A stretch of DNA of 7,075 nt from the NCBI GenBank assembly GCA_001767575.1, contig MELI01000071.1, positions 1 through 7,075 on the forward strand. The letters run 5' to 3'. The stretch's first letter is position 1. Each line of letters starts with the position of its first letter. Below the pieces are notes generated by a model that was not told where the DNA came from, ran no database searches, and was given only the letters and a program-made list of their open reading frames with translations. This document shows, piece after piece, positions 1-5,352 of this stretch. The DNA comes from Candidatus Aquicultor primus. GTDB lineage: Bacteria > Actinomycetota > Aquicultoria > Aquicultorales > Aquicultoraceae. The position numbers and the translations under genes are program-made.

Positions 1-447
1 TTTAGTCACCTCATGCTTGGCAAAGTCTATGGCGATTTCGCCTAGCCGCAACTTTTCCGCGCTGGCAACCTCGCCAACCGCGCGCCGCAATACCGCTCTC
101 ACCCTTGCTAACACCTCGCGCGGACTAAAGGGTTTTGTGATATAGTCGTCCGCGCCTACCTCTAAACATAAAATCTTATCGGTCTCTTCATCGCGCGCGG
201 TGAGCATGATTATCGGAACCGATGAGGTCACGCGCAACAATTTGCAGACCTCAAACCCATTGACCTCAGGGAGCATCAAGTCCAGCAAGATAAGGTCGGG
301 CTCGTCTCGTCGCGCAATATCGAGTGCCGCCTGGCCATCATAGGCCCTCAAGACCTCGTAATCTTCGCGCTCCAAATAGGCCGCTAAAACCTCGACTATC
401 TCCTTTTCATCGTCGACGACGAGTATTGTATTCTTGCCCACCAACAA
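1..447 (-). CDS. OmpR/PhoB-family response regulator, C-terminus cut by window edge
   Basis: This is a cytoplasmic two-component response regulator. The visible part is a complete receiver domain followed by the start of the linker to a DNA-binding domain. Counting from the GTG at 441, the receiver shows the acidic pair D10-D11 (in ILVVDDE), the phospho-acceptor D54 (in LLDLMLPEVNG), the switch T81 (in IIMLTAR) and K103 (in YITKPFS). The stretch after residue 120 (LRLGEIAIDFAKHEV) is the usual first beta-strand region of an OmpR/PhoB winged helix. The rest of that domain lies beyond position 1, so the subfamily is inferred. Start choice: an in-frame TAA lies at 459-457, and TTG 447, TTG 444 and GTG 441 are all possible. 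A weak AAGG sits 7 bases before TTG 447, which I prefer. The secreted-protein gene lies 245 bases upstream on the same strand. A partner histidine kinase is not in the window and may lie further left. Confidence 0.93.
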   Translation of the reverse strand, partial: MLVGKNTILVVDDEKEIVEVLAAYLEREDYEVLRAYDGQAALDIARRDEPDLILLDLMLPEVNGFEVCKLLRVTSSVPIIMLTARDEETDKILCLEVGADDYITKPFSPREVLARVRAVLRRAVGEVASAEKLRLGEIAIDFAKHEVTK

Positions 448-522
448 ATCAACGCCTTACATTAATCCCTGGCCCAAAACCAAGGAAAACCGATTCGTAC
501 CATTCGTCCCCAATATATACTA

Positions 523-540
523 TTTCGGAACTTACCGAAA
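523..540. promoter_or_regulatory. 18-base palindrome upstream of response regulator gene
   Basis: TTTCGG, six bases, then CCGAAA form a perfect 6+6 inverted repeat. Read on the minus strand it is followed by a TATATT about 17 bases after the first half-site, so it would cover the -35/spacer part of a possible promoter for the response regulator gene. The -35 itself is poor. A 6+6 palindrome in this much non-coding DNA can occur by chance, so this is only a candidate operator. The rest of the 448-692 gap shows no convincing gene. Confidence 0.3.
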
Positions 541-692
541 CATCTTGATACAGGCCACCGCATCGGCCGGCAGGAACACGTTAAAATACAACAATCGGCA
601 TCACTATGAGCATATTGCCTTGAAGCGCTCACCGTGAAGCCGATTGCTGCTACCACTCGCCGACTCATTCGGTCAGCATATTTATTGTCAAC

Positions 693-1253
693 CTAGAGAT
701 TGGTCGGTGTGACAGCCGAAGCGCCACCAAATCCAGCACCCGGGCCGTTGCCACCCCTAATGCCGGCACCGCCACCACCGGGGCCACCCATACCGCAGCC
801 GCCACCACCGGCGCCGCCACAGCCGCCTCTACCGGCGCCGGGGCCAACCGCAGGGTCTTCTACGCGTTCCTGCACTCTTGACTTCATTCTCTCCAACATT
901 TGGTTCTTTTGCTCTACGCTTAAGTAACCTGCTTCAACTTTCTCATCGAGGAATTGCTCGCGCGAATCCACGATCGTGTCTACTACTTTGTCCTTTTCCA
1001 CACCCTGCTCCTTGGCGATATCCGCCAAGCTCTGCCCGGCATTGCGCTTCTCGACAATCTCCTCGGACTTGAGCCCCAGAAGTTTTGCCAACTCATCCGC
1101 CGCGCCGCCTAAGAATCCACGGCAACCGTTTACAATCGCCGAAGTAGCAGTCCCTGTGTCGCTATCCTCCGCAGCGAAGGATATACCCGCGACCGTTACA
1201 AGTGATATTGAAACCACGAGTAACCCAACTAAAAGCTTTCTTGAAAATCTCAT
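693..1253 (-). CDS. Secreted DUF2680-like protein with Gly/Cys-rich tail
   Basis: This is a predicted exported protein of 186 residues with unknown biochemical function. It has a basic N-terminus, a hydrophobic segment (about residues 7-26) and a likely signal peptidase I site after A27-A28. Residues about 50-132 are helical and charged. They include LLGLKSEEIVEKRNAGQSL and IAKEQGVEKDKVVDTIV and then a second amphipathic stretch, resembling the DUF2680-type proteins of Firmicutes and related lineages. Residues about 137-178 form a Gly-rich low-complexity tail with two cysteines (C145, C153); a third cysteine is C44 near the mature N-terminus. The ATG at 1253 is chosen because AGGAGGTG lies 7 bases upstream and the protein then begins with a normal signal peptide; a longer in-frame extension to 1316 would spoil both. 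It precedes the response regulator gene on the same strand. By position it could be an envelope accessory protein controlled by that regulator, in the manner of small periplasmic proteins linked to two-component systems, but this is inference. Confidence 0.85.
   Translation of the reverse strand: MRFSRKLLVGLLVVSISLVTVAGISFAAEDSDTGTATSAIVNGCRGFLGGAADELAKLLGLKSEEIVEKRNAGQSLADIAKEQGVEKDKVVDTIVDSREQFLDEKVEAGYLSVEQKNQMLERMKSRVQERVEDPAVGPGAGRGGCGGAGGGGCGMGGPGGGGAGIRGGNGPGAGFGGASAVTPTNL
720..845 (-). repeat. Gly-rich low-complexity coding tract
   Basis: These bases encode residues about 137-178 of the secreted protein, which are mostly Gly with scattered Pro, Ala, Arg and two Cys. The DNA is a run of GGN codons and so reads as CCN/GCC-rich repeats on the plus strand. 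That pattern produces spurious Pro-rich open frames there. Such tracts tend to vary in length between strains. Confidence 0.8.
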
Positions 1254-1258
1254 CTCAA

Positions 1259-1266
1259 CACCTCCT
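1259..1266 (-). promoter_or_regulatory. Strong Shine-Dalgarno of the secreted-protein gene
   Basis: AGGAGGTG on the minus strand lies 7 bases before the ATG at 1253 and decides the start against the upstream in-frame alternative. Confidence 0.85.
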
Positions 1267-1289
1267 CTCGAATAATCCTTGCAACACCT

Positions 1290-1343
1290 AATATACCGTC
1301 CGGATGTGAAGAGCATGTGAAGACGGGGTGTAGATGTTGCGAA
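1290..1343 (-). promoter_or_regulatory. Promoter region with 11-base-phased PHO-box-like direct repeats
   Basis: Read on the minus strand, TTCACA occurs twice (1321-1316 and 1310-1305) with 5 bases between. The identity extends to nine bases, TCTTCACAT. Two weaker copies stand in the same 11-base phase upstream: TACACC at 1332-1327 and TTCGCA at 1343-1338. Nine bases after the last copy is a -10-like TATATT (1295-1290), and there is no good -35 hexamer where one would be expected. Four direct repeats on one helix face upstream of a -10 is the known layout for OmpR/PhoB-family activators; the Bacillus PhoP consensus is TT(A/C/T)ACA with about 5-base spacing. The predicted transcript would start about 30 bases before the ATG at 1253. 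Which regulator binds is inferred; the neighbouring response regulator is the obvious candidate. Confidence 0.6.
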
Positions 1344-1351
1344 TTTCTTGC

Positions 1352-1411
1352 CGGTGTCGACATATCATCGTGAGCCGGCTGCTCATATGTACGCGGCACC
1401 GAAGATTTTTT
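1352..1411 (+). promoter_or_regulatory. Long bulged stem-loop plus T tract in sensor gene leader
   Basis: Positions 1352-1359 pair with 1394-1401 (8 pairs, one G-T). Positions 1360-1364 pair with 1386-1390 (5 pairs), and 1371-1375 pair with 1381-1385 (5 pairs) around a five-base loop. Bulges sit at 1365-1370 and 1391-1393. Six T follow at 1406-1411, after a four-base gap. On the plus strand this resembles an intrinsic terminator, but no plus-strand gene lies upstream. An attenuator-type leader element of the HD-GYP sensor gene, 96 bases before its start, is therefore possible. I found no convincing plus-strand promoter before it. Confidence 0.4.
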
Positions 1412-1493
1412 AGGCGTATCACCGAAGTTGCCGATAGAAATACACAGAAACACAGCATCGCCGGCCAGAAACATGACGTCAGTATTGGATTTT

Positions 1494-1499
1494 GAAGGA
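1494..1499 (+). promoter_or_regulatory. Shine-Dalgarno deciding the start of the HD-GYP sensor gene
   Basis: GAAGGA lies 7 bases before ATG 1507. In-frame TTG 1492 and GTG 1501 are alternatives, but the first precedes this site and the second is almost abutting it, so ATG 1507 is preferred. Confidence 0.7.
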
Positions 1500-1506
1500 C
1501 GTGCAT

Positions 1507-4137
1507 ATGACCGTACGTAAGAAACTCTTCATAACCGTATTTATTCTATCAGCCTTGGCGGCTGTCATTGGTGTAACGGGTTTGCTAAACCTCAAGAAAT
1601 TCAATGAAAACGTCGGCGAACTCGCCTTCGCCGTATACCGAGTAGACTCAGTGCAAAACCAAAGAGTCGAATTCCAAAGCCTTAACAGCGCGCTCCATAA
1701 TTATCTGAAAGTTCGCGATAACGCCACCGCTCAAAAACTGTCCGACAAAATCGTGGCGTTGCGCGAAGATGTGGCCTGCCTGAAGAATACTTCGAAGTGC
1801 CCTAAGTGCACTTCAGCACTGAAAATTACGATCGCCGATCTTGGCGGACTCAAATCAATAGTCGCCACTCTCATCACCGCAGTCGAAAACGACGATGCGA
1901 AAACAGAGCGTGAGCAGCTTAGCAAGATAAGCGCACAAATCAACGAGACGTCTACGAGTCTTGCGATGTCGGCAAAGATGACCAGCGAGCTGGCCAACAC
2001 AATTTTCGAAGAGAGTAAAACCTCTTACCGTCTATATATTCTATATACAATCATCGCCAGCATGCTCGTCATGGTTGTCGGCCTGATGCTCGGCTATTTC
2101 ATGACCAGAGGCATTACCTCGTCGACCAGAGAGCTATGCGATGCGGCTATGGATTTCACAAAAGGAAACCGAGGCAGACGAGTGAGAACCCGGCTCACAG
2201 GGGAATTCTCGACTCTCGCAGACTCCTTTAATAGAATGGCCGGCGAAATCCAAGACTCCGAAGCGAGGCTACGCGAATGGGGCGAGAATCTGGAGCAGCA
2301 AGTAGATGAGCGGACCGACGAGCTTCGCCATGCCAACAAAGAGATTACCCAGAGAATAGAAGAGACAGGAGCCTATCTGGAAATAGCTCGAATATTCGCG
2401 GGAACTCTCGACCTTGAAAAAACCTTAAACCGTACAGCTCAGACACTTTCCAAGCTTTTGAAATCCGACTATGCTTCGATATCTCTGATAGACGAAGTCA
2501 GCCTCGTGCGCTGCTGGGAAATGGAGCAGTGCACCGAAGAACGGTGCCCGGCCTATAAGTCGGAGAACCTCGAGTGCTGGACGGTGAGCGGAACACACTG
2601 CCGCAAAGAGATTCAGGGGACTTTCAAAGATAAGATTAACGAGTGTGTAGAGTGCCGCGTCTTCAGGAATATAAGCGTCAAAATAGCCGCACTCAGCGGG
2701 GTCCGGGAGATAAGCCTCCTTGGCTCCAATGTGCAGAGCAGCAATACGGCTTGCGGAAGGGCGATGCTTTCCCTTAAGTCCATCGTTTCAGGTGTCGGTC
2801 AAGACGACCACTCTGAAATCGACCTGCGAAAAATCGCAAACGACTGCCTTACTCAAATCAGCATTCCGCTCGTTACGAAACAGAGGGTCCTCGGAACAAT
2901 GGCCTTTGGCTTCAAATCCAAACAAGCTTTCGACGAACACGCTCTAAGCCTGACGACCAGTCTCTCAGATCAGCTCGCCCTCGGCATCGAAAACGCGGTC
3001 ATGTACAAGAAAAGCATACAGGCGGCCAACGAGGCACGAATGCTTTATAGGGCCGGAGAAGCAATGGGCGCGACCATCGACAAGAGCGATATTTCTGGCC
3101 TGTTAATCGAGTACGTCTTAGATGCGCTTCAGTCTGACGGTGGCGTCGTGCTCCTGTTCGACGACGAAAAACAACGACTAGAAGTCGCCGCACGAAAGAA
3201 CTTCAGTAAGATCATGCTCCAAGCGTTTGGAAAAACGCCGAGTAGCGGAATTGTTGGAGCGGTACTCAACGAAAGCAAACCCCTCCTTATCGATAAACGT
3301 ATTTCATGCTCGCGATTGCACGCCGAGCTTGAAAACATCCCTTTTTGTTCAGCGATGTACGCGCCCCTACAGTATCACGGCACGGTCTTTGGCGTAGTTG
3401 GTACGCTCTCCTTAGCGGAGAAGAACTTTACCTACAGCGACCTCCGGCTTTTCACCACGCTCTGCAATCTCGCAGGCGCGGCGATGCACAACGCCCAGCT
3501 CTTCGACAAGCTCGGTGGCTTTTATATCGATTCCGTCAAAGCTTTAGTCGAGGCAATTGAAGCGAAAGACAGCTACACCAGAGGCCATTCAGAAAATGTC
3601 GCGCATTTGGCTGTAGCTATCGCACAGAAGCTTGGACTCGATGCAAATGACATCGAAGAACTGCAAACCTCGGCGCTCCTACACGATATCGGTAAAATAG
3701 GCATACGCGACCAGGTTCTCAACAAACCGGGTAAACTCGACAAAGCCGAGTTTGAGCACGTCCGGGAACACCCGCGCATTGCATTCCAGATAATCGGCCG
3801 CATACCGGCGTTCAAGAATATCGCCGAGATAATCCTGCACCACCACGAGCGTTATGACGGCAACGGCTATGTGCTAGGGCTTGCAGGCGAAGATATCCCG
3901 TTCGGGTCACGAGTCCTGGCGGTCGCCGACACTTTCGATTCCATCACATCGAGCCGACCTTACCGTACTGCGGAATCTATAGAATTTGCCAGAGCTGAGT
4001 TGCTTAAGAATTCCGGTACTCAATTCGACCCTGCTATCGTCGAGATCTTCGTAGAAATACTCGATAGCGGATACATTGAGCCGCAAAGCGAAGAATCGGA
4101 TGTTTGCCCATCCAGAACTACTAATGGTTTGGATTAA
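1507..4137 (+). CDS. Membrane sensor HD-GYP c-di-GMP phosphodiesterase with HAMP, two GAF domains and two-CW-like Cys module
   Basis: This 876-residue sensor would hydrolyse cyclic di-GMP in the cytoplasm. Domain order: TM1 (about 7-27); an extracytoplasmic helical sensor (about 28-175, probably a four-helix bundle) with cysteines C91, C98 and C101; TM2 (about 176-198); HAMP (about 199-252); a coiled-coil linker; GAF1 (about 290-492); GAF2 (about 510-660); and HD-GYP (about 673-850). The HD-GYP core is present: H726-D727 in HDIGK, then HHERYDGNGY at 779-788, IPFGSRVLAVADTFDSI and RPYR. The signature third residue is altered, giving G787-Y788-V789 instead of GYP. A Cys-rich insert at 336-383 interrupts GAF1: CWE, C342, CPAY (347-350), C357-W358, C365, C380 and C383. 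This matches the 'two-CW' module known from some bacterial signalling proteins and probably binds metal. The family assignment is firm; the signal sensed is unknown. The diguanylate cyclase gene follows on the same strand after 143 bases. Confidence 0.95.
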   Translation: MTVRKKLFITVFILSALAAVIGVTGLLNLKKFNENVGELAFAVYRVDSVQNQRVEFQSLNSALHNYLKVRDNATAQKLSDKIVALREDVACLKNTSKCPKCTSALKITIADLGGLKSIVATLITAVENDDAKTEREQLSKISAQINETSTSLAMSAKMTSELANTIFEESKTSYRLYILYTIIASMLVMVVGLMLGYFMTRGITSSTRELCDAAMDFTKGNRGRRVRTRLTGEFSTLADSFNRMAGEIQDSEARLREWGENLEQQVDERTDELRHANKEITQRIEETGAYLEIARIFAGTLDLEKTLNRTAQTLSKLLKSDYASISLIDEVSLVRCWEMEQCTEERCPAYKSENLECWTVSGTHCRKEIQGTFKDKINECVECRVFRNISVKIAALSGVREISLLGSNVQSSNTACGRAMLSLKSIVSGVGQDDHSEIDLRKIANDCLTQISIPLVTKQRVLGTMAFGFKSKQAFDEHALSLTTSLSDQLALGIENAVMYKKSIQAANEARMLYRAGEAMGATIDKSDISGLLIEYVLDALQSDGGVVLLFDDEKQRLEVAARKNFSKIMLQAFGKTPSSGIVGAVLNESKPLLIDKRISCSRLHAELENIPFCSAMYAPLQYHGTVFGVVGTLSLAEKNFTYSDLRLFTTLCNLAGAAMHNAQLFDKLGGFYIDSVKALVEAIEAKDSYTRGHSENVAHLAVAIAQKLGLDANDIEELQTSALLHDIGKIGIRDQVLNKPGKLDKAEFEHVREHPRIAFQIIGRIPAFKNIAEIILHHHERYDGNGYVLGLAGEDIPFGSRVLAVADTFDSITSSRPYRTAESIEFARAELLKNSGTQFDPAIVEIFVEILDSGYIEPQSEESDVCPSRTTNGLD
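2512..2655 (+). other. Two-CW-like cysteine module inside GAF1 (coding sub-feature)
   Basis: Residues 336-383 of the HD-GYP sensor hold eight cysteines: C336, C342, C347, C357, C365, C380 and C383 plus the tryptophans W337 and W358 directly after two of them; seven cysteines are listed and seven are what I count. The order is CWE-x3-C-x4-CPAY-x6-CW-x6-C-x14-C-x2-C. The module interrupts GAF1 between the strand ending ISLIDEVS and the strand starting VKIAALSGV. The spacing suggests a metal or Fe-S site; I can see the pattern but not the ligand. Confidence 0.6.
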
Positions 4138-4220
4138 CGTATGCTTAAGTATATGAGACATTTTTCCAAAACGATGCGCGCACGGCTAAGAACTCCAGCG
4201 AAACAGCCGATACCAAGAAT

Positions 4221-4249
4221 AATACTATATGTATACTGGTATAGGTATT
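4221..4249. promoter_or_regulatory. AT-rich quasi-palindrome before the diguanylate cyclase gene
   Basis: AATACTATA on the left is matched by TATAGGTATT on the right with one extra base, and a TATACT (4232-4237) lies in the middle. The site is about 30 bases before the start codon. It could be an operator over a -10 element. No acceptable -35 is seen 16-18 bases upstream, so promoter activity is uncertain and the gene may instead be read from the upstream sensor transcript. Confidence 0.3.
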
Positions 4250-4280
4250 TTGTCGTTGGTCACAAGGAGTGGAGTATTTA

Positions 4281-5189
4281 GTGTCTGTATTTATAATCGC
4301 GAGCAGTATAATTATAATGTTCTGCGCACTCAACCGCTATAGAAAATGCATGTCCCTCATCGAAGAAGTCCACTACAGCAAGAACTGGAAACTGCTCCTA
4401 GCGCTGATATGGTTTTTCATCGTTGCATATGCTGTGTATGGCTACTCGCTTATCGCAGGCTACCAAATCTCAAACCAGCGATCCATGATCACGGCTATCT
4501 TGTTCTTAGGCTCGGTCTTCGTGTTCTTCATAACAAGTCTGAATCATAAAATCTTCTCCCAGGTAGCCAAACTTAACAAAGAAATCAGACGCCACGTTGA
4601 CCATCTCGAGGAGGAGGTCAAGCTTAGAACCGAGGAACTGGAGATGTTGTCGATTACCGACAACCTCACCGGTCTTTACAATCAACGATATTTCTATAAA
4701 AAACTCGAAGAAGAATCTTACCGCGCAAACCGACAAAACGGACAGGTTTTTCTACTCCTTTTCGACGTAGACAAATTCAAAGACTACAACGACGCGTACG
4801 GCCACCTTGCGGGCGACAAAGCGCTGCAAATCGTCGGCAAGACCATTAGGGAAAGCATCCGCACCCATATCGACACCGGCTGCCGGTACGGGGGCGACGA
4901 ATTTACGATTATCCTCCCCGACCTCAAGAGAGAGCAGGCTCTGGCGGTAGCCCGGCGAATCCTTAACAAGCTAAATGAATACGACATCCAGGTGAGCATA
5001 GGTCTTATACCGTGCCGCGGGTGTGACAGCAAAAACCCGAAACGTTTTCTAAAGCTCGCAGACCAGGCAATGTACGCCGCAAAACATGAAGGCGGTAACC
5101 GCATAAAACTATACATGCCGGCCGTAGAGCAATCCTCCAGTGAAACCCCGGAAGACATTAATGATGCCGCCAAATGGTCCTGCATCTAA
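4281..5189 (+). CDS. Three-helix membrane diguanylate cyclase (GGDEF)
   Basis: This 302-residue inner-membrane enzyme would make c-di-GMP from two GTP. It has three hydrophobic segments (about 3-17, 38-59 and 69-87), a charged coiled coil (about 90-122) and a GGDEF domain (about 122-285). Catalytic features are intact: D127-x-LTGLYN (127-134), the metal-ligand region FDVDKFKDYND with D162, the signature G204-G205-D206-E207-F208, and ADQAMYAAK near the end. The RxxD product-inhibition site is not intact: the four residues in that position are T195-H-I-D198, with an Arg one place too early (R194). A C245-R-G-C248 pair lies right after the SIGLIP strand, where it is not usual. Start choice: GTG 4281 has GGAG 6 bases upstream (4271-4274) and AAGGAG further up. 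GTG 4269 would overlap the AAGGAG and is rejected. It follows the HD-GYP phosphodiesterase on the same strand, giving an opposed c-di-GMP enzyme pair. No terminator is evident after it. Confidence 0.94.
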   Translation: MSVFIIASSIIIMFCALNRYRKCMSLIEEVHYSKNWKLLLALIWFFIVAYAVYGYSLIAGYQISNQRSMITAILFLGSVFVFFITSLNHKIFSQVAKLNKEIRRHVDHLEEEVKLRTEELEMLSITDNLTGLYNQRYFYKKLEEESYRANRQNGQVFLLLFDVDKFKDYNDAYGHLAGDKALQIVGKTIRESIRTHIDTGCRYGGDEFTIILPDLKREQALAVARRILNKLNEYDIQVSIGLIPCRGCDSKNPKRFLKLADQAMYAAKHEGGNRIKLYMPAVEQSSSETPEDINDAAKWSCI

Positions 5190-5263
5190 GGCACCCCTGC
5201 TGAGAACAATGCTTGATCCCTACTGAAACGATACATTCTTGTCACCCTTATCGCCCACCCTCC

Positions 5264-5301
5264 TTCCATATCTGGATGGAACAGCTCTCAACTGTTATAA
5301 T
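5264..5301 (+). promoter_or_regulatory. Extended -10 promoter of the cytochrome gene with overlapping inverted repeat
   Basis: A perfect TATAAT at 5296-5301 is preceded by TG one base away (5293-5294), which makes an extended -10. The -35 at 5273-5278 (TGGATG, 17-base spacer) is weak, as is usual for this class. TTCCAT, six bases, then ATGGAA (5264-5281) form a perfect inverted repeat that overlaps the -35, a plausible operator position. The start codon is 52 bases after the -10, so the leader is too short for a full c-di-GMP riboswitch. The 5190-5260 stretch before it shows nothing clear. Confidence 0.6.
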
Positions 5302-5340
5302 CTTCAATAGTGCCCCTCAGCCAATTCGCTTACACCCGGC

Positions 5341-5348
5341 AAGGAGGT
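5341..5348 (+). promoter_or_regulatory. Strong Shine-Dalgarno of the cytochrome gene
   Basis: AAGGAGGT is an almost ideal anti-16S match, and its GGAGG core ends 5 bases before GTG 5353. It supports this non-ATG start, which also gives a clean lipoprotein signal. Confidence 0.85.
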
Positions 5349-5352
5349 CGCT

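Noticed and set aside
592..646. Inverted repeat CAATCGGC / GCCGATTG with a 39-base interior
   Set aside because: The arms are short, the loop is long and no T tract follows on either strand; not supportable as a terminator.
462..668. Minus-strand open frame of 68 codons between the response regulator and the secreted-protein gene
   Set aside because: It has no recognisable domain or signal, no good ribosome site, and a composition rich in Arg, Cys and Trp typical of chance frames in non-coding DNA.
686..691. Perfect TTGACA on the minus strand just after the secreted-protein stop codon
   Set aside because: No -10-like hexamer is found 16-18 bases downstream (the bases there read ATGAGT or similar), so it is not called as a promoter.
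700..927. Pro-rich plus-strand open frame
   Set aside because: It is the complement of the Gly-rich tail of the secreted protein; the Pro runs are only GGN codons read backwards.
1397..1427. Direct repeat CACCGAAG at 1397-1404 and 1420-1427
   Set aside because: Eight bases at a 23-base period, partly inside the stem-loop; no link to a promoter or known motif, so chance is likely.
4784..5185. 133-codon minus-strand open frame inside the diguanylate cyclase
   Set aside because: It lies wholly antisense to an intact GGDEF domain and shows no family features of its own.
5190..5352. Possible c-di-GMP riboswitch before the cytochrome gene
   Set aside because: Looked for because of the neighbouring c-di-GMP enzymes, but the GEMM-type core sequences are absent and the predicted leader is only about 45 bases. 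The leaders of the sensor and cyclase genes also lack the core.
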